Origin: JBEIDK01 sp040383485
Lineage (GTDB): Bacteria > Bacteroidota > Bacteroidia > UBA4408
DNA: 64,000 bases
Assembly (NCBI GenBank): GCA_040383485.1
Contig: JBEIDK010000001.1
Span: 11,784 to 75,783 of the forward strand
Direction: 5' to 3'
Shown in pieces: positions 16,664 through 26,266 of this stretch. The first letter of the stretch is position 1. The number at the start of each line of letters is the position of its first letter. A program made the translations under genes and the position numbers. The notes beneath the pieces were generated by a model, which worked only from the letters and a program-made list of their open reading frames with translations, searched no databases and was not told where the DNA came from.

Positions 16664-19600
16664 ATGATGAAAAGAATCCTTTTTTTAATGTATGTTGTTT
16701 ATTCAAATCTTGGAGTTTGCCAGGTTAGTGAAAATTTTTCTGATGGCAATTATACTCAGAACCCGATTTGGGTTGGTGATGTTGGTAAATTTGTAATTGG
16801 TGGCGATAGCTTACGTTCTAACTCAATAACTGTAAACGATACTTTTTATTTATCAACAGCTTCATCACAAGCAACACAAGCACAATGGGAGTTTTATACT
16901 CGTGTTGGCGTTTCTACTTCTAGTGTCAATTTCGTAGATATTTTTTTAATGAGTGACGTTTCAAACTTAAAACAAACACAGAATGGATACTTTGTAAGAA
17001 TTGGAGGAACATCCGACGAAATTTCATTATACAAAATTGCTAATGGCAATACAACTATGATTATTGATGGAGCAAATGCATCGGTTAGTTCATCTAACAA
17101 TAAAGTTAAGGTTAAGGTTACGCGCGATATTAATAATTTATGGATTCTTAAACGTGAGGTAAATGGAACTGGTAATAGCTTTGTTACCGAACAAACAGTA
17201 ACCGATTTTAGTGTAATATCAAGTAATTTTTTTGGTTTTTTAGTGAGACAATCTGTTGCATCTAATTTTAAAAAGCATTGGTTGGATGACATTAATGTTG
17301 GGCCAATTATTCTTGACACAACCCCTCCACTTATAAACTCAACAACAGTTGTAAGTAATAACCAATTAGATGTTTTATTTAATGAAGATATTGATGCCAC
17401 TAGTGCTCAAAATGTTTTAAACTATACAGTTAATAATACAATTGGCAATCCTGTTAATGCGCAAGTTGATGCAAATAATTTTTCACTTGTGCACCTGACC
17501 TTTGCGAACGGATTAATGAATGGATTAGAAAATACACTTACAATTAATAATGTCACTGACATCTCTAACAATGTTATAAATTCTAATACAACCATTAACT
17601 TTTATGTTGCAAAATTATTTGATGTTGTTATTAATGAAATTATGGCGGACCCTACTCCTACTGTTGGCTTGCCCGATGCAGAATATATTGAACTTTACAA
17701 CAAATCAAGTAATACAATAAATTTAAACAATTTTACCTTAACCATTGGAAACTCTATAAAAACTTTACCCGCTTATAATTTGGCTTCTGGCGCTTATGTA
17801 TTGCTTGTAAATCCAATTAGTTCTGCTGCTTATAATACTTTACCAAATTTAATTTCATTAACAGGTCTTTCAACTTCTTCATTAACAAATACTGGAACGT
17901 CCTTAGTCTTGAAAAATAATTTTGGTGATATTCTGCACCAAATTTCATATACTGACCAATGGTATTTAGATGCTTTAAAAGCCAATGGAGGTTGGAGTAT
18001 TGAGCAAATAGACCCAAACAATCCATGCGGTACAAATACTAATTGGCGGGCTAGTGAAAACATTAATGGCGGAACACCAGGAATCGTTAATTCAATTTAT
18101 GGGATTAATACAGATAACATTTCTCCAGGTATACTATCAACTTCAATAATAAATGATTCAACAATACAAGTTCAATTTTCCGAAATTGTTTTAACATCAG
18201 TGCTTAATAATCCATTAGGTTATTTTGTAAATAATGGCATAGGCAATCCAACAAGTATTTTAATATCTGGCGCTTTGGGTAATAATGTAAAATTGGTTTT
18301 TTCAAATCCATTTGCCATTAATACCATATATATAATTTCAATAACTGGACTATTATTTGATTGTGCTGGAAATCCGCAAGGAGGGGTATTAAATTCTAAT
18401 TTTTCAAGATATAATCCTAGCACTTTTGATATAGTATTTAATGAAATAATGGCGGACCCTGACCCTCCTCAAAACCTACCCAATGTTGAGTATGTAGAAA
18501 TTTACAATAGAACAAATTTTCCTATTAATTTAACAAATTGGAAATTTAAATATGGTACAACGGAAAAAACAATTGAATCAGGGTTTATTGCTGCAAATGG
18601 TTATGCAATAATCACTTCTCCACAAAATGCTCTTGCCTTAGCCTCTGTTGGCAACTACAACATAGTTAATATTCCTGATTTGGCTAATTCGTTCTTAACA
18701 AACACTGGTACAAATTTATTGTTACAAGATAGTTCAGGACATGATATTTGCTTTACAAATTATTCTGATACATGGTATGGCAGTACTGACAAGGCACTTG
18801 GTGGTTGGAGTTTAGAAAAAATTGATCCGAATAATTTATGTGCAGAAAAGACAAATTGGATTGCTGCAACTACATTATGGGGTGGCACTCCAGGAGGATT
18901 AAACTCTGTAAATGATTCTAATCCGGACAACCTTGCTCCTAAAATTAAGAACATTTGTGTTCTTGATTCAAATACAATTCAATTAAATTTTTCTGAATTG
19001 GTTTCTACCTTGAGTTTTACTAACTCCAATATAAGTTTCAATAATAATTTAACCTTGTCTCAAATTTTTGTTGGTAACGAATTTTCTAATTCAATAATTA
19101 TTAAAACCATTCAGAATTTTTCTACAAATATTATTTATACTGTAACAATATCAAGCACTATTAGTGATTGCAATGGTAATTTAAGCACATCAAATTCATC
19201 TATAAATTTCTCGAATAATATTGCAAACCTCTATGAGTTAGTCATTAATGAAATTATGGCTGACCCTACGCCAGTTATTAACAATTTGCCAGAATTAGAA
19301 TATGTAGAAATACTTAATAAAGGCAGTTTTCCAATAAGTTTAAATGACTATTCATATGTTTCGGGCACTACAATAAATACAATAGGATGTATAACTATAA
19401 ATCCGAATGAGTATGCTTTAATTTGCAACATTGATGAAGAGGCAAGCTTTGTAAATTATGGAAAAACAATAGGAGTAAATAGTGTTTCAATTTCTAATAC
19501 TGGTGAAATACTGAAAATTCTTAACCCACAGAATGAAATTATTAGCATTGTAAACTTTTCGGACTCATGGTATGGCAGTACATATAAAGCAAATGGCGGT

Positions 19601-20881
19601 TGGAGTTTAGAACAAATAGACCCAAATAATCCTTGCGGAGGTTTAGGTAATTGGAAAGCTTCTGCATCTGCAAATGGAGGCACCCCAGGAATTTTGAATT
19701 CAGTAAACGAATCTAATCCCGATATAATAAAACCAGAGTTGATAAGAGCGCTAATAGTTGATAATAATAAACTACGTTTATTCTTTACAGAAACCTTAAG
19801 TGGTACTTCTATTTTAGATACAAATTTATACCAAGTTGATAACGCCATCGGCAAGCCATACTCAGCAATAATTGCAGGGGTTAATGCGAGTGATATCATT
19901 CTTACCTTTAATAAACAATTTGTTCTTAAAACAACATATCAAATAAATGTTAACACTACTATTTCTGATTGTGTTGGTAATAATTTAACCAGTAACTCGT
20001 CGTCGGAATTTGCAATTGCTGAAGATGCCATTGCTAACGATGTTTTAGTAAATGAAATATTGTATAATCCTCAAACAGATGGTTATGATTATGTTGAAAT
20101 TTATAACAATAGTTTAAAAGTTATTGACCTAAAACATTTAAGAATTTCAAATATAGATTCTACTAATCTATCACTAAGTTCTATTTCTGAAATTGATAGT
20201 ATTGGTTATTTAATTTTTCCTGGTAAGTATTATGTAATAACAGAGAATAAAGAAGATATTATTGCAAGATATAATGTTGAGAATAAGAAGAATTTTATTG
20301 TGGTAGATAACATGCCAACATTATCAATAACAGAGGGTTCTTTTGCTATTTCAAAAGCAAATTTAGAATTGATTGATTATGCTTTTTACAACGATGAAAT
20401 GCAATTTCCATTATTGAAAAGTACTAAAGGCGTTTCGTTGGAAAGGATAAGTTTTAATTTGCCATCAAGAGTAATTGGAAATTGGCATAGCGCCTCTCAA
20501 ACTGTAGGATTTGGAACGCCAACATACCAAAATTCTCAATTTAATGTTACAAAAAATTCGGATGATTTTATTACATTATCAAAAGAAATTTTCTCACCAG
20601 ACAATGATGGTTATGAAGATGTTTTATTAATTACTTTAAAATCTCAAACCCAAGGAAACGTTTGCAACATCAATATTTACAATCAGAGAGGAGTGTTGAT
20701 TAAGGAACTAGCGAATAATCTGTTATTGGGGACTACTAATGATGTTATAAGTTGGGATGGAACAAATACAAATAATGAGAAATCTGAAATAGGTATCTAT
20801 TTGATTATTGTTTCAACCTTTGAAACGAATGGCAATACTAATCAATATAAAAAGCAAGTTGTTGTAGCAGGAAAACTTTAA
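16664..20881 (+). CDS. Giant secreted lamin-tail-domain repeat protein
   Basis: A 1405-residue exported protein. I use the ATG at 16664 (MMKRILF), which starts a good signal peptide (LFLMYVVYSNLGVCQ), and not the TTG 42 bases upstream. An N-terminal jelly-roll or LamG-like part (about 15-205) is followed by units that combine an SbsA/Big-type Ig domain (TIQVQFSEIV, TIQLNFSELV) with a lamin-tail domain. Lamin-tail starts are marked by NEIMADP at residues about 324, 593 and 862, and by NEILYNP at about 1130. Each unit ends with a conserved WY...GGWSxExIDPNNxC...GGTPG segment. The C-terminus (EIFSPDNDGYEDVLLI ... GIYLIIVSTFETNG) resembles FlgD-like or gliding-associated tails that serve type IX secretion. 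Surface or extracellular role is likely; ligand unknown. Confidence 0.85.
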   Translation: MMKRILFLMYVVYSNLGVCQVSENFSDGNYTQNPIWVGDVGKFVIGGDSLRSNSITVNDTFYLSTASSQATQAQWEFYTRVGVSTSSVNFVDIFLMSDVSNLKQTQNGYFVRIGGTSDEISLYKIANGNTTMIIDGANASVSSSNNKVKVKVTRDINNLWILKREVNGTGNSFVTEQTVTDFSVISSNFFGFLVRQSVASNFKKHWLDDINVGPIILDTTPPLINSTTVVSNNQLDVLFNEDIDATSAQNVLNYTVNNTIGNPVNAQVDANNFSLVHLTFANGLMNGLENTLTINNVTDISNNVINSNTTINFYVAKLFDVVINEIMADPTPTVGLPDAEYIELYNKSSNTINLNNFTLTIGNSIKTLPAYNLASGAYVLLVNPISSAAYNTLPNLISLTGLSTSSLTNTGTSLVLKNNFGDILHQISYTDQWYLDALKANGGWSIEQIDPNNPCGTNTNWRASENINGGTPGIVNSIYGINTDNISPGILSTSIINDSTIQVQFSEIVLTSVLNNPLGYFVNNGIGNPTSILISGALGNNVKLVFSNPFAINTIYIISITGLLFDCAGNPQGGVLNSNFSRYNPSTFDIVFNEIMADPDPPQNLPNVEYVEIYNRTNFPINLTNWKFKYGTTEKTIESGFIAANGYAIITSPQNALALASVGNYNIVNIPDLANSFLTNTGTNLLLQDSSGHDICFTNYSDTWYGSTDKALGGWSLEKIDPNNLCAEKTNWIAATTLWGGTPGGLNSVNDSNPDNLAPKIKNICVLDSNTIQLNFSELVSTLSFTNSNISFNNNLTLSQIFVGNEFSNSIIIKTIQNFSTNIIYTVTISSTISDCNGNLSTSNSSINFSNNIANLYELVINEIMADPTPVINNLPELEYVEILNKGSFPISLNDYSYVSGTTINTIGCITINPNEYALICNIDEEASFVNYGKTIGVNSVSISNTGEILKILNPQNEIISIVNFSDSWYGSTYKANGGWSLEQIDPNNPCGGLGNWKASASANGGTPGILNSVNESNPDIIKPELIRALIVDNNKLRLFFTETLSGTSILDTNLYQVDNAIGKPYSAIIAGVNASDIILTFNKQFVLKTTYQINVNTTISDCVGNNLTSNSSSEFAIAEDAIANDVLVNEILYNPQTDGYDYVEIYNNSLKVIDLKHLRISNIDSTNLSLSSISEIDSIGYLIFPGKYYVITENKEDIIARYNVENKKNFIVVDNMPTLSITEGSFAISKANLELIDYAFYNDEMQFPLLKSTKGVSLERISFNLPSRVIGNWHSASQTVGFGTPTYQNSQFNVTKNSDDFITLSKEIFSPDNDGYEDVLLITLKSQTQGNVCNINIYNQRGVLIKELANNLLLGTTNDVISWDGTNTNNEKSEIGIYLIIVSTFETNGNTNQYKKQVVVAGKL
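17633..20050 (+). repeat. Three in-frame tandem units of 807, 807 and 804 bases
   Basis: Measured from the AAT codon of each NE(I)MADP/NEILYNP motif, the units begin at 17633, 18440, 19247 and 20051. The spacing is 807, 807 and 804 bases (269, 269 and 268 codons). The units encode one lamin-tail plus one Ig-like module each and have diverged at base level. Confidence 0.8.
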
Positions 20882-20883
20882 TC

Positions 20884-21813
20884 TTATTGTGTAGACTTTA
20901 CAATTTTGTAATTTTTATATTCACCTATACGCCAGCCGGTAAGGTTTTCAACAACAAATAAAAATTTACCTTTTACAGAGAATTTTGCTTGTTTTGGGTC
21001 GAATTTAAATTCCCAATCTTGCGCATCCACAAGTTGCTTCATTAGCAATGGGTGGGTACCTTTAAAAGATTTTACAGAATCTACAATGCTATAATCGTAC
21101 TCATCTTTTTTAGAATTGTTCTGCTCTAGCCACTTATCATCGTGCCAAAAAGAGTTGAAATAATTATTCTTTTTCTGCATTAGTTGAGGCTTACGAGCAT
21201 AGCTATAATGGTAAAAAGGTACTTGAACATATAAAACATTTAAAGAACGCCCCTTTGCCCCAGAATTCCATTCTTGAATAGAATTATATTTTCTAAAACC
21301 TTGCGAATCTCTATAACTTCTGATAGTAGGAATATTTCTTACAATTCTAACTTCTTTTCTATGCCATTTCCTAGTAGCGCCAATATGATGAAAGCCACCA
21401 TAAAAGTTTAAAAAATCAAATAATATTCCTTCTATTTCTTCATTTTTATCGGCAACTGCAATTGCTTTTTTTATTGTTTCATAATCATTCTCATGTATCA
21501 ACTCATCAGCTTGAATATGAAATGCCCATTTACCTTTGCAATTATCGAGTGCAATATTTGCTTGCTGTGCAAAAATTTTTCCTCCTTCACGCAAATTATC
21601 ATCCCAAACAGTATCAATGATTTTAATTTTACTTGGGTGCAATTGTGCAACCGCTTCACGAGTACCATCCGTTGAATTACCAACAGCAACAACCAACTCA
21701 TCAACCAATGGCAAAATAGATTTCATAGACTCCAAGAATGGATATCCGAATGTAAAACCATTGCGAACATAAGTAAAGCCTGAAATAAAAATTGAATCTG
21801 TATCTTTTATCAA
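20884..21813 (-). CDS. Glycosyltransferase family 2-like protein
   Basis: A 309-residue cytoplasmic or peripheral enzyme with GT-A fold features: ISGFTYVRNGFTFGYPFLESMKSILPLVDELVVAVGNSTDGT at the nucleotide-sugar site and the DXD-like element in HIQADELIHE. The acidic pair and HIQADE are typical for family-2 enzymes of the kind often annotated as glycosyltransferases in lipopolysaccharide or cell-surface loci; donor and acceptor are unknown. The C-terminal part contains FHHIGATRKWHRKEVRIVRN and many aromatic residues. It follows ispH by 9 bases, so both are probably read from the ispH promoter, and it converges with the lamin-tail gene with a 2-base gap. Confidence 0.85.
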   Translation of the reverse strand: MIKDTDSIFISGFTYVRNGFTFGYPFLESMKSILPLVDELVVAVGNSTDGTREAVAQLHPSKIKIIDTVWDDNLREGGKIFAQQANIALDNCKGKWAFHIQADELIHENDYETIKKAIAVADKNEEIEGILFDFLNFYGGFHHIGATRKWHRKEVRIVRNIPTIRSYRDSQGFRKYNSIQEWNSGAKGRSLNVLYVQVPFYHYSYARKPQLMQKKNNYFNSFWHDDKWLEQNNSKKDEYDYSIVDSVKSFKGTHPLLMKQLVDAQDWEFKFDPKQAKFSVKGKFLFVVENLTGWRIGEYKNYKIVKSTQ

Positions 21814-21822
21814 AATACTTAA

Positions 21823-22716
21823 TTAAGCAGTAATTGACTCTGTTGAAAAAGAGAGGATAGCATCACGTACTTGTTCCATCAACCACAAGGGTGTTGATGT
21901 TGCTCCACATATTCCGATATTGTTTGATGCATTAAACCAATCTATATTTAATTCATTCGGTTCTGAAATAAAATAAGTGTTAGGATTTTCTTGCTTACAT
22001 ACATCATGCAAAATTTTACCATTGCTACTTTTTTTACCGCTAACAAATACAATTACATCATAATTCTTAGCAAATATTCTAAGTTGAGGCTCTCTATTAC
22101 TTACTTGACGGCATAATGTATCATTTGCTTCAAACTCAACAGGAGTAGTGTTTCCGTTTTCTTGTAAACGCTTTTCTATTTGCGTTTTTATATGTAAAAA
22201 GCCTTTCGTGCTTTTAGTAGTTTGAGAATATAATTGAATTGGTTTTGAGTAATCAATTTTATTAAGGTCCTCATCATTCATAACTATAATGGCATTACCA
22301 TTTGTTTGGCCTTTTAACCCATTTACTTCAGCATGACCTTCGATTCCGTAAATTACTATTTGTCCTTTACTTTCAATCACTTCTTCATAACCTTCACGAA
22401 CACGATTTTGCAATTTTAAAACTACTGGACAAGAGGCATCAATTAACTCAATATTGTTTTTTATGGCAAGTTCATAAGTTTCTGGTGGTTCGCCATGAGC
22501 ACGAATTAAAACTTTGCAATCATGCAATAACTTTAAATCGTCATGATTAATTATTTGGAGTCCTTTAGCTTTTAACCTATCTACTTCCATGTTATTATGG
22601 ACAATGTCACCTAAACAATATAAGTGACCACTTTCTTCAAGTTCATCTTCTGCCATTTGAATAGCATATACCACACCAAAGCAAAAACCCGAATTCGAAT
22701 CAATAGTAACGTTCAT
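21823..22716 (-). CDS. ispH: 4-hydroxy-3-methylbut-2-enyl diphosphate reductase
   Basis: Last enzyme of the MEP isoprenoid pathway; a [4Fe-4S] protein that reduces HMBPP to IPP and DMAPP. It is 297 residues, normal length. The three cluster cysteines are in GFCFGV (C12), DASCPVV and GICGATSTP. The histidine and glutamate elements HNNMEVDRL and IRAHGEPPE, and SQTTKSTKGF, which binds the substrate hydroxyl, are present. It is the first gene of a two-gene unit with a glycosyltransferase. The candidate -7 box TACTTTCG lies 23 to 30 bases upstream. The presence of ispH implies the MEP route rather than mevalonate. Confidence 0.97.
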   Translation of the reverse strand: MNVTIDSNSGFCFGVVYAIQMAEDELEESGHLYCLGDIVHNNMEVDRLKAKGLQIINHDDLKLLHDCKVLIRAHGEPPETYELAIKNNIELIDASCPVVLKLQNRVREGYEEVIESKGQIVIYGIEGHAEVNGLKGQTNGNAIIVMNDEDLNKIDYSKPIQLYSQTTKSTKGFLHIKTQIEKRLQENGNTTPVEFEANDTLCRQVSNREPQLRIFAKNYDVIVFVSGKKSSNGKILHDVCKQENPNTYFISEPNELNIDWFNASNNIGICGATSTPLWLMEQVRDAILSFSTESITA

Positions 22717-22738
22717 CTAAAATACACTATAATTTGTG

Positions 22739-22746
22739 CGAAAGTA
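22739..22746 (-). promoter_or_regulatory. Candidate -7 box of ispH
   Basis: Minus strand TACTTTCG, one mismatch from TAnnTTTG, with the GCA that also follows the boxes of feoA and aconitase. Confidence 0.35.
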
Positions 22747-22836
22747 AGAAAATTATTAATACCATTTTTAACATTTTTATCAGATAAAAAGTGTTGTTCG
22801 ATAATAAAATATTTCTTTTGTATAAAAATTAAATTC

Positions 22837-23241
22837 ATGTTAACAATAGAAACAGTAAAAGCGTTAATTAATAAGCCTTCGCAATTGGTTTATGATTTTG
22901 TAAGTAATAGTGAAAATTTAGGGAAGATTTTACCTGAACAAGTAGAAAGCTTTAAAGGTGATACTGAAATTTGCGTTTTTGAAGTAAAAGGGCTTGCCAA
23001 GATTGGACTTCAAATTGAAGAAAGATGCCCCATTGAATTTGTATTATTTAAAAATACAGATAAAACACCTGTTAAATTTACTCTAAAAGTAAATATCGAG
23101 AAAACTTCTGACACTACTTGTACTGCGCAAATGATTTTTAATGGTGATGTAAATCCAATGATGAAAATGATGTTAGAAAAGCCCTTAAATAATTTGTTTA
23201 CCTCTATGGCAAAAAAACTGGAAGAAGTAATGAATGCTTAA
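22837..23241 (+). CDS. SRPBCC-family protein
   Basis: A 134-residue cytoplasmic protein of the START/polyketide-cyclase-like fold. The ATG at 22837 is chosen because the 213 bases before it, although open, overlap the ispH start and promoter. Signature features are VKALINKPSQLVYDFVSNSENLGKILPEQVESF (helix-grip entrance), hydrophobic beta strands, and the C-terminal long helix MMKMMLEKPLNNLFTSMAKKLEEVMNA. The function is unknown; family members bind hydrophobic ligands. priA starts 36 bases downstream, so the two may be cotranscribed. Confidence 0.85.
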   Translation: MLTIETVKALINKPSQLVYDFVSNSENLGKILPEQVESFKGDTEICVFEVKGLAKIGLQIEERCPIEFVLFKNTDKTPVKFTLKVNIEKTSDTTCTAQMIFNGDVNPMMKMMLEKPLNNLFTSMAKKLEEVMNA

Positions 23242-23277
23242 TTATATTTTTCTTAATCCCTTTCAAAAAAAATTTAC

Positions 23278-25776
23278 TTGATAACAGAATTTATTGATGT
23301 AATTATACCTCAGGCATTACCTAAAACTTTTACCTACCGACTACCTCAGAACTTAACCGGCTTGGCTAAAATTGGAGTGCGTGTTGTAGTTCCTTTTGGG
23401 AAAGCTAAACTATTGACTGGCATAATATGTAACATTAGTAATTTAGCCCCTACTGCATATGAAGCCAAATATGTTGAGAGTATCTTAGATGATAAAGAAA
23501 TTGTAAGTTCTAAACAAATAGAATTTTGGAATTGGATTGCTAGCTATTATCTATGCAACATTGGTGAAGTAATGAATGCTGCATTGCCTAGTGGACTAAA
23601 ACTAAGTAGTGAAGCTAAATATTTATTACGAAATGATTTTGTTGATGACTCAGGAAATTTAATTGATTTCAAAACAAAAATACTTTCAGATAAAGAATTC
23701 CTAATTACAGAAGCATTGAGTATCAGACATATTCTTACTTTAGACGAAATGCGCGAAGTATTAGGGATTAAATCTGTGCATAATATTGTAAAGTCATTGC
23801 TCGAAAAAAATGTCATTTATATTGAGCAACAAATAATTGAAAAATTCAAACCAAAATTAGAAACTGTAATTCAATTAAATAGCGAATATGAGGATGAAAA
23901 GAAATTGGAAGCCCTAATAAATACATTAGAAAAAAAAGCTTTTAAACAACTTGAACTTTTACTTCAATATTTAAAAATTTGCAATTATGCAAAAAATAAT
24001 TTTCCAGAAATTAAAAAAAACACATTGACAGATGGTTTAGAAAAAACAGATTCAGCATTAACTTCATTAGTCAAGAAAAAAATATTTAATCAATCGCAAA
24101 AACAAAAAGATAGATTTTTTTTTGATGGTACTACTTCAGAAATAAAACCTTTAAATGATGAACAAACTAATGCACTAGAATCTATAAAAGAAAGTCATAA
24201 AAGCAAGGAGGTAGTTTTATTGCATGGTGTTACAGGAAGTGGCAAAACAGAAGTATACATACAACTTATTGATGAAATAATAAAAAGTGGGAAGCAGGTA
24301 CTTTATTTATTACCAGAAATTGCGCTTACTACTCAAGCAATTGTGCGATTACAAAAAGTGTTTGGTGATAAAGTTGGAGTATATCATTCAAGGCAAAACG
24401 AAAGTGAAAGAGTTGAAATTTGGAATAGGGTTTTAAATAAAGAAAAAGCTAACAACTATCCTTTAGTGCTTGGTGCAAGGTCTTCTCTATTTTTACCTTT
24501 CACAAATCTTGGTTTAATAATCATTGATGAAGAACATGATTTTAGTTACAAACAAAATGAACCTGCTCCAAGATATCATGCTCGTGACGCAGCAATCTAC
24601 CTGGCATTTCAACACAAAGCAAAGGTAGTTCTAGGCACAGCAACTCCTTCAATAGAAAGCTACTATAATGCTCAAGTAAATAAATATGGATTAGCCTTAA
24701 TTAAAAATAGATTTGGAAGCTCTATTTTACCTCAAACAACAATAGTTGATATGAAAAAGTATAGGAAAGAAAAAAATTTACATTCCTACTTTTCATATGA
24801 ATTAATTGAAGCAATAGCCGAAAATTTAGAAAAGAAAAAACAAGTAATACTTTTTCAAAATAGACGGGGATTTTCTCCAATGCTTGAATGTAAATCATGT
24901 GCGCACATTCCTCAGTGCATTAATTGCGATGTAAGTTTAACCTACCATAAAGGGGTCAATATTTTGCGCTGTCATTATTGTGGTTATTCTACTCCCCCGC
25001 CACAAGTATGCGCTAAATGCGGCGGAACAGAGGTATTAATGAAAGGTGCTGGTACCGAAAAAATTGAAGAAGAATTACAAGTATTTTTTCAAGATGCGAA
25101 AATTGCAAGAATGGATTTAGATACAACAAGAAGTAAATATGCCTTTCAGCAAATAATTTATGAATTTGAAGAAGGAAATATTGATATTTTAGTTGGTACT
25201 CAAATGGTTTCGAAAGGACTAGATTTTACAAATGTAGGACTTGTAGGAGTGATTAATGCAGACTCATTGTTGCATTATCCAAATTTTCGTTCGTTTGAAA
25301 GATGTTATCAATTGTTGATACAAGTATCCGGGAGAGCTGGACGTGGTGTGGATATAGGAAACGTAATCATACAAACTGCTAACCCAGAGAATAAGGTAAT
25401 ACAGCAAGTTTTAAACAATAACTATCCATTATTTTACGAGTCACAAATTGAGGAAAGAAAGAATTTTAACTATCCACCTTTTTCAAAATTAATTGAATTA
25501 AATTTAAGAAGTAAAGATATTAATGAGTTGAATGTTGCTTCTCAATACTTAGCAGATAATTTAAAAACACAATTTGGAAAAAGACTTTTAGGGCCAGAAT
25601 TTCCTCCTGTAAAAAAAATCAGAAATCAATATCACAAAAACATACTTATTAAAATTGAAAAAGACGCGTCAATTATAAATAGTAAAAAAATTATAATGCA
25701 ACATATTCAAGCATTTAATTTAAACAAGGAATTTAAAAAGGTAATGGTAATAATTGATGTAGATGTCTACAGTTAA
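23278..25776 (+). CDS. priA: Primosomal protein N', replication restart helicase
   Basis: An 832-residue DEAD/H helicase that reloads the replisome at stalled forks. It begins with TTG at 23278, and the N-terminal 3'DNA-binding domain sequence IIPQALPKTFTYRLP follows directly, so the start is well placed. The helicase core shows Walker A GVTGSGKTEVY (about 317-327), Walker B IIDEEHDF and motif V/VI VGTQMVSKGLDFTNV ... RAGRG. Between them a zinc-binding insert has cysteine pairs in CKSCAHIPQCINCD and RCHYCGYSTPPPQVCAKCGG, eight cysteines as expected. It converges with the MazG-like gene with a 2-base gap. Confidence 0.97.
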   Translation: MITEFIDVIIPQALPKTFTYRLPQNLTGLAKIGVRVVVPFGKAKLLTGIICNISNLAPTAYEAKYVESILDDKEIVSSKQIEFWNWIASYYLCNIGEVMNAALPSGLKLSSEAKYLLRNDFVDDSGNLIDFKTKILSDKEFLITEALSIRHILTLDEMREVLGIKSVHNIVKSLLEKNVIYIEQQIIEKFKPKLETVIQLNSEYEDEKKLEALINTLEKKAFKQLELLLQYLKICNYAKNNFPEIKKNTLTDGLEKTDSALTSLVKKKIFNQSQKQKDRFFFDGTTSEIKPLNDEQTNALESIKESHKSKEVVLLHGVTGSGKTEVYIQLIDEIIKSGKQVLYLLPEIALTTQAIVRLQKVFGDKVGVYHSRQNESERVEIWNRVLNKEKANNYPLVLGARSSLFLPFTNLGLIIIDEEHDFSYKQNEPAPRYHARDAAIYLAFQHKAKVVLGTATPSIESYYNAQVNKYGLALIKNRFGSSILPQTTIVDMKKYRKEKNLHSYFSYELIEAIAENLEKKKQVILFQNRRGFSPMLECKSCAHIPQCINCDVSLTYHKGVNILRCHYCGYSTPPPQVCAKCGGTEVLMKGAGTEKIEEELQVFFQDAKIARMDLDTTRSKYAFQQIIYEFEEGNIDILVGTQMVSKGLDFTNVGLVGVINADSLLHYPNFRSFERCYQLLIQVSGRAGRGVDIGNVIIQTANPENKVIQQVLNNNYPLFYESQIEERKNFNYPPFSKLIELNLRSKDINELNVASQYLADNLKTQFGKRLLGPEFPPVKKIRNQYHKNILIKIEKDASIINSKKIIMQHIQAFNLNKEFKKVMVIIDVDVYS

Positions 25777-25778
25777 AG

Positions 25779-26165
25779 TTAATCTCTTTCAAGAATTGAT
25801 TTAATATCAGGTCTAAAATAATTATTGCTTTTTAAAATCTTGCCATCTTCCCTAAAAATTGGTTTGCCGTTGTCATCAAGCTTACTCATATTACTTCTTT
25901 GTATTTCATCAAAAACTTCTTGCATCTTATGCTGTAAACCATGACGCATAATTGTACCAAAGGTTATGTATAAAATATCTCCTAGCGCATCTGCAATTTC
26001 AACCATATTGCCGGCTTTACAAGCTTCTAAGTATTCTTCATTTTCTTCTTTCAGCAAATTATATCGAAGTTGATTTTCATTTTCTGATAGTAAAGTTGGA
26101 GTATTGTTATTCCCAATCTCGAATATTTCGTGAAAGTGTGCTACCTTGTCAATGTTATTTTTCAT
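25779..26165 (-). CDS. MazG/HisE-like nucleotide pyrophosphohydrolase
   Basis: A 128-residue all-alpha NTP pyrophosphatase. The metal-binding ExxE...ExxD pattern is in LLKEENEEYLEA and EIADALGDILYITFG, as in the MazG, HisE and dUTPase-like superfamily. The C-terminal segment (MSKLDDNGKPIFREDGKILKS) matches the phosphoribosyl-ATP pyrophosphohydrolase-like proteins common in the phylum, which are thought to clean nucleotide pools. The substrate is unknown. It is convergent with priA and divergent from the epimerase-like gene at 26267; the ATG is at 26165. Confidence 0.85.
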   Translation of the reverse strand: MKNNIDKVAHFHEIFEIGNNNTPTLLSENENQLRYNLLKEENEEYLEACKAGNMVEIADALGDILYITFGTIMRHGLQHKMQEVFDEIQRSNMSKLDDNGKPIFREDGKILKSNNYFRPDIKSILERD

Positions 26166-26266
26166 GCTCTTTTTTATTTCAAAAGTATTTAAAGTTTTAC
26201 AAAAATTTTCTTAAAGAAATAAACATAATTATTAACCAAACGTTTTACACTTGCTATATAAATATA

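Noticed and set aside
22624..22836. N-terminal extension of the SRPBCC gene
   Set aside because: It overlaps the divergent ispH gene and its promoter; family alignment starts at the ATG at 22837.
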